A stretch of 12,007 bases of DNA from NCBI GenBank assembly GCA_021784975.1, contig JAJYGU010000239.1, forward strand, positions 1-12,007. Direction: 5' to 3'. The position numbers and the translations under genes are program-made. The notes beneath the pieces were generated by a model that did no database searches, was not told where the DNA came from, and worked only from the letters and a program-made list of their open reading frames with translations. Positions 1 through 6,420 of this stretch are shown one piece after another. The stretch is from Planctomycetota bacterium. GTDB taxonomy: Bacteria > Planctomycetota > Planctomycetia > Pirellulales > Thermoguttaceae. The first letter of the stretch is position 1. The number at the start of each line of letters is the position of its first letter.

Positions 1-1201
1 GGAGATCAACGTCGCACAGCCCAAATTCATGAAAGAGGTGGGCACGCTCTTGAGGGAGATTCCGCTGAAGGATTGGAAGGTCTACCTGCGGTGGCATCTC
101 ATGAACAGCATGGCGCCGTATCTGAGCCGGACATTCGTGGACGAGAACTTCCGCTTCTATGGAACGGTGCTTACCGGCGCCAAGAAGCTGCAGCCAAGAT
201 GGAAGCGGGTGCTCCAGAGGGTCGACCGCTCGATCGGTTTCTCGCTGGGGAAACTATATGTTGCCAAATACTTCTCGCCGCGGGCAAAAGAACGTGCCGA
301 GGTCATGGTACACAATCTTCAGTCGGCCTTCGCGGAAAGGATCGGGAACCTCGACTGGATGAGCCCGGCGACCAAGAAGCAGGCCTTGATCAAGCTGAAG
401 GCAATGGTCAACAAGATCGGCTATCCCGACAAGTGGCGGAGCTACGAGGGTCTCGATATCGACCGCGGATCTTACGTTGCGAACGTAATGCGCGCGAATG
501 AGTTCGACTTCAATTTTGAGATCGGGAAAGTCGGCAAACCGGTCGATCGTACTGAATGGGAAATGAGCCCGCCGACGGTGAACGCGTACTACGATCCGTC
601 GATGAACGAGATCGTCTTCCCGGCCGGAATACTGCAGCCGCCATTCTTCAACCCGGCCGACGACGATGCGGTGAACTACGGCGGGATGGGTGCGGTCATC
701 GGACACGAGATGACGCATGGCTTCGACGATCAGGGAAGGCAGTTCGATGCGAAGGGCAATTTGAAGAACTGGTGGACCAGGCAGGACGCCGAGAATTTCA
801 AGAAGAAGGCCGAAGTTCTGGTCGCTCAGTTCAACTCGTATACGGTGCTCGATTCGCTGCATGTCAACGGAAAACTCACCGAGGGAGAGAACATCGCGGA
901 CCTCGGCGGCGTCTCAATCTCGTACCAGGCTTTCGAGAGCACATTGAAAGGCAAGCCCCGACCGCCGAAAATCGACGGTTTCACGCCGGAGCAGAGGTTC
1001 TTTCTCGCATGGGCACAGATGTGGCGTGAGAACGACCGGCCTGAGGCTTTGCGCCAAAGGATCATCGTCGATCCCCACGCACCCAACCAGTACCGGTGCA
1101 ACGGACCACTCTCCGATTTCCCGCCGTTTTACCAAGCCTGGGGAGTAAGACCGGGAGATGGAATGTACCGAGCGGGCAGGGTGAGAGCGAAGATCTGGTA
1201 A
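1..1201 (+). CDS. M13 family (neprilysin/PepO-like) zinc metallopeptidase, C-terminal part
   Basis: This is the C-terminal ~400 residues of an M13 zinc endopeptidase. The frame is open from base 2, so the N-terminus and any signal peptide or lipobox lie outside the window. The ATG at 29 is internal. The catalytic signature is complete: the substrate-binding Asn-Ala-Tyr-Tyr (581-592), the zinc motif His-Glu-Met-Thr-His (704-718) followed by Gly-Phe-Asp-Asp, and Glu-Asn-Ile-Ala-Asp (887-901) with the third zinc ligand. The C-terminus ends in the family's Pro-Gly-Asp-x-Met-Tyr and a final Trp, so the gene is intact at this end. M13 enzymes cleave short peptides, and bacterial members are usually exported or lipid-anchored; location cannot be judged here. 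A 185-bp gap with its own promoter-like site separates it from the next gene, so it is probably a separate unit. Family assignment is very secure; substrate is unknown. Confidence 0.95.
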   Translation, partial: EINVAQPKFMKEVGTLLREIPLKDWKVYLRWHLMNSMAPYLSRTFVDENFRFYGTVLTGAKKLQPRWKRVLQRVDRSIGFSLGKLYVAKYFSPRAKERAEVMVHNLQSAFAERIGNLDWMSPATKKQALIKLKAMVNKIGYPDKWRSYEGLDIDRGSYVANVMRANEFDFNFEIGKVGKPVDRTEWEMSPPTVNAYYDPSMNEIVFPAGILQPPFFNPADDDAVNYGGMGAVIGHEMTHGFDDQGRQFDAKGNLKNWWTRQDAENFKKKAEVLVAQFNSYTVLDSLHVNGKLTEGENIADLGGVSISYQAFESTLKGKPRPPKIDGFTPEQRFFLAWAQMWRENDRPEALRQRIIVDPHAPNQYRCNGPLSDFPPFYQAWGVRPGDGMYRAGRVRAKIW

Positions 1202-1259
1202 AGGCAGCGCTAGCCGACCGTGGGCCTGAAGCGGGTTCAGTTGCCCATGCTGGCCGGGA

Positions 1260-1288
1260 GGGACAGGCAGCGGCTGCGGTAATATAAT
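1260..1288 (+). promoter_or_regulatory. Putative sigma70-type promoter for the dehydratase-like gene pair
   Basis: A perfect TATAAT lies at 1283-1288 in a locally AT-rich patch of GC-rich sequence. Seventeen bases upstream is GGGACA (1260-1265), which matches four of six bases of TTGACA. Transcription would start near 1295 and give a leader of about 90 nt before the ATG at 1387. This is a motif match only. Confidence 0.5.
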
Positions 1289-1332
1289 AGTCGGACCAAT
1301 GGGCACGCCTTTTTGCGGCCGGCCAACGTCGA

Positions 1333-1350
1333 TCGCCGCATCGGCGGCGA
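1333..1350 (+). other. Hairpin in the predicted leader of the dehydratase-like operon
   Basis: TCGCCGC (1333-1339) and GCGGCGA (1344-1350) form a perfect 7-bp stem with a 4-base loop. It lies in the predicted leader, 36 bases before the start codon. The plus-strand side is followed by A residues, not T, so it is not a classic intrinsic terminator for the upstream peptidase. It could be an mRNA-stabilising or regulatory hairpin, or chance in GC-rich DNA. Confidence 0.35.
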
Positions 1351-1386
1351 AAAACCGGGCTACCCCCAGAGGCACTTGTCGTCGTC

Positions 1387-2484
1387 ATGCGAAGCGCCTA
1401 CCTTGAGTCGCAGAAGTCTCAGCAGGGCCGAAAACTGATGGCCTGCCTGCCGATCTTCTACCCCAAGCCGGTGCTGACCGCCTTGAACATCTGCGCGGCG
1501 GAGGTATGGGGGCCGCCGGGACCGCCGCGTAGCGCCGAGGCGGGCCGCATCCAGACCTACGTCTGCCCGATCGTCCGCAACGCGCTGGCCTTCCTGGCCG
1601 GAAGAAGCGCGGAGCTGGCGGACGGGCTCCTCTGTCCGCATACCTGCGACTCAATCCAGGGGCTGGCCAGCGTCCTGCCGGACTTCGGCGGCTGGGCCAA
1701 GCCGGTGATCCACTTTATCCATCCCCGCGGTCCTCGCCGGGCGAGCACGCTGGCCTACCTCAATCAGGAGATCCGCGGCTTCGTCAAGAACCTGGAAGCA
1801 TTTGCCGGGCAGTCGCTCGACCCAAACCGCCTGCGTTGGGCCCTGGAGCTTCACCGACAGATCGACACGCTGGCCGCCAAACTGCTGGCTAGGCGAGCGT
1901 ATCTGGATGTGGATGATTTCACCCTCTACACAACCCTACGGAAGGGCGAGTACCTTTGGCCGGAAGATTTCTTCGAGGAGTTGAAAAGGATGGATGCCCG
2001 GCTGTCGGACACGGTCGTCCAGAAGGGACTCCCCTTGCTACTGAGCGGGATCGTGCCGGAGCCGATGAGTTTGTTGAAGAACCTCGATGACGCCGGGGCC
2101 TATGTGGCGGCCGACGACTACGCCGCCATCGGCCGGCGGATTCTGCCCCATGCCGACCCGCCGCCCAGCGATCCTTTCGCGGCCCTGGTGGAAACCTATT
2201 TTGCCGCCCCGCCTTGCTCGACCCGCGCTTCGAGTATCGACGGCCGACGCGAACACTTGAGCCGGCTGGCCGCCGCTCGCGGCGTGAAAGGGGTGATCTT
2301 TCATCCCATCAAGTTCTGCGAACCAGAATTGTTCGACATCCCGCTATTAAAAAGGCGACTGGCGGAGTTGAACATTCCGGTGCTCGTGCTGGAAAGCGGG
2401 CTGGAAAGCGAGCTGTCCGGCCAGACCGTCACCCGGCTGGAGGCCTTCGTGGAAATGGCGTCAAACCACGGGAGTCAGGCATGA
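1387..2484 (+). CDS. 2-hydroxyacyl-CoA dehydratase / benzoyl-CoA reductase-like protein, small (BcrC/HgdB-type) subunit
   Basis: A 365-residue protein of the superfamily whose members dehydrate 2-hydroxyacyl-CoA or reduce benzoyl-CoA with iron-sulfur clusters. The early Pro-Ile-Phe-Tyr-Pro and Val-Trp-Gly blocks (about residues 21-42) and three spaced cysteines fit the family: Cys60 (Tyr-Val-Cys-Pro), Cys87 (His-Thr-Cys-Asp) and Cys311 (Lys-Phe-Cys-Glu-Pro). These are the likely cluster ligands. The C-terminal Ile-Pro-Val-Leu-Val-Leu-Glu and Thr-Arg-Leu-Glu-Ala-Phe blocks are also typical. ATG 1387 was chosen because the Gly-Arg-Lys stretch before the internal ATG at 1438 belongs to the conserved start of the fold. 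An AGAGG 14 bases upstream is a weak ribosome site. The stop overlaps the next start (ATGA), implying translational coupling. Small-then-large order matches bcrC-bcrB, but no activator gene follows. The substrate is unknown. Confidence 0.85.
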   Translation: MRSAYLESQKSQQGRKLMACLPIFYPKPVLTALNICAAEVWGPPGPPRSAEAGRIQTYVCPIVRNALAFLAGRSAELADGLLCPHTCDSIQGLASVLPDFGGWAKPVIHFIHPRGPRRASTLAYLNQEIRGFVKNLEAFAGQSLDPNRLRWALELHRQIDTLAAKLLARRAYLDVDDFTLYTTLRKGEYLWPEDFFEELKRMDARLSDTVVQKGLPLLLSGIVPEPMSLLKNLDDAGAYVAADDYAAIGRRILPHADPPPSDPFAALVETYFAAPPCSTRASSIDGRREHLSRLAAARGVKGVIFHPIKFCEPELFDIPLLKRRLAELNIPVLVLESGLESELSGQTVTRLEAFVEMASNHGSQA

Positions 2485-3803
2485 TTAGCCGCCGCGTGCA
2501 ATATGAACTGGCCGGGCGAGTGGCCGCTCCGTTTCTGACCAAACTCGACCAGTGGCAGGCCGCCCGAAAGACCAAACACCCCAAGCGCCCGACGAGCGGG
2601 CTCTTCGGCCCGCCCCTGGAAAGCGCTCGTGCGCTGAAGGCCCTGATGACCTCTTATTATTTGCGGGGCCGGTATGCGGACGGGGCGGTTCCGGTGGCCT
2701 GGGTGACCAGCGGTTTTCCCTTCGAGCCGCTCGAACAGCTTGGCTATTTCATCATTTACCCCGAAAACCATGCGGCCCTGTGTGGCGCCCGAAAACTCGT
2801 CCCCAAGATTTCGGCAGCCGCCGAACAGGAAGGTTTTTCGCTGGACCTGTGCAGCTATGCCCGGACGGACCTCGGCAATGTGCTCAAGCAAGCCACCCCG
2901 GTCGGGCGGCTCCCCAAGCCGGACCTGTTGTGTTGCTCGACCAATATCTGCCAGACGGTCCTCCACTGGTACCGGAACCTGGCCGACTACCTCAAGGCGC
3001 CCTTGGTGCTGGTCGACACTCCGTTCATCTACCACGCCTCCCCTGAGCACCACCTCCAATACGTGGTCGATCAGCTTGAGGAGATGATCGCCGTCGCCGA
3101 GGGTATCGCCGGGCGCAAGCTCGACCGCCAACAACTCGTCGAGGTATTAGCGCGATCGCGGGAAGGGAGCATGCTCTGGCGGGAATGCCTGGCCACCGGC
3201 CGGGCCCACCCCTCACCCTGGACCGGTTTCGACACCTTTTTCCACATCGCCCCGATCGTCACCATGCGCGGCACAGACAAGTGCAACGCCTATTACCGGC
3301 ACCTCTTGGACGAGTTGAGAGATCGCGTGGCCAAGGGCATCGGCGGCATTGCCCGCGAGCGCATCCGCCTACTGTGGGACAACCTGCCGATCTGGTTCAA
3401 TGTCCGTGAACTGTCGGCCCTGCTGGCCGAGCGGGGGTTCAACTTCGTTTGTGCCACCTACTCGAATGCCTGGGCCGAAGCCGGTTGCAGCATCCAACTG
3501 GGGGAACCCATCCCGTCCATGGCCAAGGCCTACCTGGAAGTCTACCTGAATCGCGATCTGGCCAACCGGCTGGAGACCATGAAGCAGTTGGCGCGGGAGT
3601 TCGACGTTCAAGGAGCCGTACTGCACAGCGACCGAAGTTGCAAACCGTATTCCGTCGGCCAGATCGACGTCAAAGAGCGTCTGGCTTCAGACCTGGGCAT
3701 CAAGGCCCTGGTCCTGGAGGCCGACCACTGCGATCAGCGCTTGTATAGCGAAGAGCAGGGCAAGACCCGCCTCCAGGCGTTCATGGAGAGTTTCGACGGG
3801 TAG
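2481..3803 (+). CDS. 2-hydroxyacyl-CoA dehydratase / benzoyl-CoA reductase-like protein, large (BcrB/HgdA-type) subunit
   Basis: A 440-residue partner of the preceding subunit. Likely cluster cysteines are Cys124 (Leu-Cys-Ser-Tyr-Ala-Arg), Cys157 (Asn-Ile-Cys-Gln) and Cys387 (Arg-Ser-Cys-Lys-Pro). Other family blocks are Leu-Val-Asp-Thr-Pro-Phe (about 177-182), Leu-Leu-Trp-Asp-Asn-Leu-Pro (about 297-303) and, near the end, Glu-Ala-Asp-His-Cys-Asp with Thr-Arg-Leu-Gln-Ala-Phe-Met-Glu. The frame is open well upstream, but ATG 2481 fits: GGGAG (2470-2474) sits 6 bases before it and it overlaps the previous stop by 4 bases. In this superfamily the two subunits form a heterodimer, and an ATP-hydrolysing [4Fe-4S] activator (HgdC/BcrAD type) injects low-potential electrons. 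No such gene lies nearby. Family membership is secure; whether it dehydrates, reduces an aromatic ring, or resembles double-cubane-cluster proteins is open. Confidence 0.87.
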   Translation: MISRRVQYELAGRVAAPFLTKLDQWQAARKTKHPKRPTSGLFGPPLESARALKALMTSYYLRGRYADGAVPVAWVTSGFPFEPLEQLGYFIIYPENHAALCGARKLVPKISAAAEQEGFSLDLCSYARTDLGNVLKQATPVGRLPKPDLLCCSTNICQTVLHWYRNLADYLKAPLVLVDTPFIYHASPEHHLQYVVDQLEEMIAVAEGIAGRKLDRQQLVEVLARSREGSMLWRECLATGRAHPSPWTGFDTFFHIAPIVTMRGTDKCNAYYRHLLDELRDRVAKGIGGIARERIRLLWDNLPIWFNVRELSALLAERGFNFVCATYSNAWAEAGCSIQLGEPIPSMAKAYLEVYLNRDLANRLETMKQLAREFDVQGAVLHSDRSCKPYSVGQIDVKERLASDLGIKALVLEADHCDQRLYSEEQGKTRLQAFMESFDG

Positions 3804-3830
3804 ACGTGGCCACGCTTCGGGAGCCGCGTC

Positions 3831-3884
3831 GGAGGGCGGGCGTTTCGCCCGCCGTGCCCGCAGCGGGCCTGACGCCCGCGCTCC
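3831..3884. repeat. REP-like GC-rich palindromic element between convergent genes
   Basis: This 54-bp block has nested symmetry. The outer arms 3831-3842 and 3873-3884 are complementary at 11 of 12 positions. Inside are a perfect 8-bp stem with a TTT loop (GGCGGGCG 3835-3842 with CGCCCGCC 3846-3853) and the inverted pair GCCCGC (3856-3861) and GCGGGC (3863-3868). The arms can therefore pair in alternative ways. It begins 27 bp after the dehydratase-like gene stops and ends 2 bp before the stop of the convergent minus-strand gene. It may act as a two-way transcription barrier or mRNA 3' stabiliser, although no T-run follows. It resembles dispersed REP/BIME elements, but copy number cannot be seen here. 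Confidence 0.6.
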
Positions 3885-3886
3885 AC

Positions 3887-6289
3887 CTACTTGCGGGCAT
3901 TGGTGGGCGTGACTTCGGCCTGCGAAGGGTGATCGGCGGCAGGCGCCGGCTGCGGGCGGACGCCGCCCGGCCGGCTTGCCGCCGAGGTGGCCTCGCCCGC
4001 CATTTGGGGCGCGCCTGGGCCGTCGCCGTAAAACAGGTTGGTGGCCTCGCTCATCAGGTGGGTGCCCAAGGATGGGCAACGGGTTTCAGCGCGGAAGACG
4101 TGGTTGCCGGCCTCGCCCGCCCGCGCATGCACCTTCAACACCACCTCGGCCCCGGGGGCCAGGCTGGCAATGGGTCGGAAGATCACCTGGCCGGGGGCGA
4201 GTTGGTTCGCGGCGCCCTCGGCGGAGATGGGCTCGACGCCGCGCGAGAAGTAGGCGAATACCTCGACGTTGTCGGCTTCCTTGGTGCCGCGGTTGCGGAC
4301 CCGCACCTCGTAAACGGCCTCCGCGCCGACGGCCACCGGCCCGGCGGGATCTTTGACGTTCATCACCAGGTCGGCCACCGCTTCCACCCGCGTATTGGCC
4401 ACCGCCACGGCGCTGACGTCATTTTCGGCCGCGATATGGATCTCCAGGCGGTTGGCGCCGGCGGCTCCGAGCCGGCAACGAATGACATAACTCTGCTGGA
4501 CTTCCGGTGCCAATTCATCCAAGGCCCACTCCAGGCGAGTGCCGGTGGGGTTGAGCTTGGCGGCGTCGATGCCGGAAACGTCTGTGGCGGCCGTCGGCAA
4601 GCTGGCCGAGAACCGCAAGTTCCTGGCACTGGCGGTGCCGGCGTTGCGGACCCGAACCGTGTAGGCGGCCGGCTGGCCGACGAACTGCATGGCCGGGCCT
4701 TCGACGTCGATCTTCAGGTCGGCGCGACGGACTACCACGTCTTCGGTCAGTTCGGCATGAGCGCCTCCCTCGGCGCGGACCTGGGCTTGGATGGTCAGAT
4801 GACCGGCCTGCCGGGCAGTCAGATCAACGTCGAGGACCTTCTGCTCTCCCGCCGGCAGGACGCCCAGCTTATGGGAGGCCGGCACGTTGTCGCCGGTGCC
4901 CAAGGGGATGAGCGTGATGGTCACGTTCTCGGCGCTTCCCGTGCCCGTGTTGGCGAGCTTCAACCGATAGGATTCCTTCTTACCGTAGAGGACCTCGTGC
5001 GGTCCTTCCAGTTGCAGCACGAGTTTGGGCTCTTGGACCTCAATCTCCGCCTGGGTGGTCATGGGTTTGAATTCCCAGCGGACGGCCAGGTCGAAGGGCC
5101 TGCTCTGTCGCGGGACGATCCGCAACACCAGCCGCTCATTACCCTTGACATTCAGGTGTCCAATCCGCCATTGCACGATCACCCCGCCTCCGGCGGCTGC
5201 CGCCTGGGCGCTGCCGATGGTGGCCTCGGTGGCCGACACCTCGGCCCAAGCCGGCAAGGAGACGAAGACCACCAGGTCGTCGGCCGCCACCTCTCCCGAG
5301 TTGGCAATGCTGACCTCGTACGTCGATTCCTTGCCGACGGCGATCTTCCGCGGCCCGAGGGTCTCCACCGCCAAGGACGGACCATGGTTGGTAAAGAGGA
5401 CGGGATTGTCGGGGTTGGGATGCGTTGCGGGAGAGACCGGTGATGTCGGCGCCGCCGCAGGCAGCGTGAGCGAAGGTCCCGCCGAGGGTCCACTGCCGGT
5501 GCGGGCCGCTAGCCGGAGTCGCCGAACCGCCGCCGGGCGTTTGGCCAGCGTGGGCACTCGGGCCGATTCAGCCGGCACAGGCTGGTTGTCGGCGGAGGCC
5601 CCCGCGCCGTTGCCGGCCGGTAGGTCCGCCTGAGGCCCAGATTCATGCAGTTCGTTGGATGGAAACGGCGAGTGACGGAGTTCTAGCAGTTGTTCGTGCA
5701 AGGGCCGAATGGCCGGCTTCGAAGGCGCGGCGAGTTCGCTCGGTTGGGCCAGGCCATCGGAAGGGCTGGCCGAAGACGGTGGAACCGGGGCGCTGTTGGG
5801 CTTGCCGGCCTCCGAGAGGCTGGGCGTTTCAAACGGCAACAAATCGGCCGGCGGTGGCGGAACCGGTTTAGATGCGGAGCCGCCCGCCTGCAGGGCGGGC
5901 AGTGGACCGGCGGGGGTCTGCGCGAGGGGTGGTTGGCTTGGCGCGCCGGCAACCGGCGACGTTGGCGTCCGAACATCGCCGGAGAGGATGCTCCCCGCGC
6001 GGGGCGATTCTTGCGACCCGTCGCCCTGATCCCAGGCGGGGTTGCGAGCAAGAGACCCCGGGTTGCGGTCCAACGACTGTGGGTCATTCGTGGTAGGAGG
6101 GCCGTCCTTATTCGTAGCGTTCTTGGACTTGTCGCCCGGCACGAAGATGTTGACGATGCCCTTGCCAAAGTTGTCCAAGCGATCAAGCAACGACTTATTT
6201 TGAGAGGGGTCGTCCTGGGCGGCGGCCGTGCTGCCGATCGCGAGCAGTGCCAAGAGCAAGACCCATCTGGCGATTCGTTTTACCGACAT
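3887..6289 (-). CDS. Secreted DUF11/CARDB-like repeat protein (800 aa)
   Basis: An exported protein of unknown function. Residues 1-24 form a signal peptide: basic Lys-Arg, a Leu-rich core and an Ala-Ala-Ala-Gln end. Residues ~33-57 are a short charged/hydrophobic segment. Residues ~58-300 are a low-complexity Pro/Ala/Ser/Gly linker. Four beta-rich repeats follow at about 304-415, 421-520, 523-635 and 639-753. Each opens with a Gly-Pro or similar, then Val-Gly-x-x-x-x-Tyr-x-Val, Asn-x-Gly-Thr and a Leu-Pro-like turn. These are marks of DUF11/CARDB immunoglobulin-like domains, which usually act in cell-surface structure or adhesion. The tail (~754-800) is again Pro/Ala-rich, with no visible anchor or sorting motif. 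It starts 131 bp downstream of the esterase-like gene on the same strand; the gap holds no confident promoter, so co-transcription is possible. Its stop lies 2 bp from the palindrome at 3831-3884. Confidence 0.85.
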   Translation of the reverse strand: MSVKRIARWVLLLALLAIGSTAAAQDDPSQNKSLLDRLDNFGKGIVNIFVPGDKSKNATNKDGPPTTNDPQSLDRNPGSLARNPAWDQGDGSQESPRAGSILSGDVRTPTSPVAGAPSQPPLAQTPAGPLPALQAGGSASKPVPPPPADLLPFETPSLSEAGKPNSAPVPPSSASPSDGLAQPSELAAPSKPAIRPLHEQLLELRHSPFPSNELHESGPQADLPAGNGAGASADNQPVPAESARVPTLAKRPAAVRRLRLAARTGSGPSAGPSLTLPAAAPTSPVSPATHPNPDNPVLFTNHGPSLAVETLGPRKIAVGKESTYEVSIANSGEVAADDLVVFVSLPAWAEVSATEATIGSAQAAAAGGGVIVQWRIGHLNVKGNERLVLRIVPRQSRPFDLAVRWEFKPMTTQAEIEVQEPKLVLQLEGPHEVLYGKKESYRLKLANTGTGSAENVTITLIPLGTGDNVPASHKLGVLPAGEQKVLDVDLTARQAGHLTIQAQVRAEGGAHAELTEDVVVRRADLKIDVEGPAMQFVGQPAAYTVRVRNAGTASARNLRFSASLPTAATDVSGIDAAKLNPTGTRLEWALDELAPEVQQSYVIRCRLGAAGANRLEIHIAAENDVSAVAVANTRVEAVADLVMNVKDPAGPVAVGAEAVYEVRVRNRGTKEADNVEVFAYFSRGVEPISAEGAANQLAPGQVIFRPIASLAPGAEVVLKVHARAGEAGNHVFRAETRCPSLGTHLMSEATNLFYGDGPGAPQMAGEATSAASRPGGVRPQPAPAADHPSQAEVTPTNARK
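5882..5900. repeat. Perfect GC-rich palindrome inside the repeat-protein gene
   Basis: GCCCGCC (5882-5888) and GGCGGGC (5894-5900) are perfect inverted arms around a 5-base TGCAG centre. The block lies in the low-complexity linker coding region, around the Leu-Pro-Ala-Leu-Gln-Ala-Gly-Gly stretch. The arm core is the same as in the hairpin at 3835-3853. It may be a shared palindrome type or a consequence of Pro/Ala/Gly codons. Confidence 0.35.
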
Positions 6290-6420
6290 GGTGCATCTCG
6301 CCTAAACTTACAAGACAATTCCCCCTATTGCACTTTCATGGGGCGATATCGGTTGCGATGACTATTCCGGTTTAGCGGACTTATCCGGATTTTATGGAAA
6401 GGAAGGATACGTAAGACGGG

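Noticed and set aside
254..862. 202-codon minus-strand open frame
   Set aside because: It is antisense to the M13 peptidase across its zinc site and shows no independent coding signal.
2214..2480. Upstream extension of the large dehydratase-like subunit
   Set aside because: The frame is open, but the extension is Arg-rich and overlaps the small subunit by 270 bases. ATG 2481 has a ribosome site and the ATGA junction.
1438..2484. Alternative later start for the small dehydratase-like subunit
   Set aside because: The residues just before this ATG fit the conserved N-terminal strand of the family, so 1387 is preferred. The upstream ribosome site is weak, so some doubt remains.
3806..5443. 545-codon plus-strand open frame
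   Set aside because: It lies entirely opposite the secreted repeat-protein gene, and its product is Gly/Asp/His/Arg-rich with no recognisable motif. The minus strand has a signal peptide and clear domains, so this is a GC-driven antisense frame.
6366..6389. Weak dyad (TCCGG / CCGGA) between the two minus-strand genes
   Set aside because: The stem is 5 bp with a 14-base loop and has no T-run in the direction of transcription. It was not called as a terminator.
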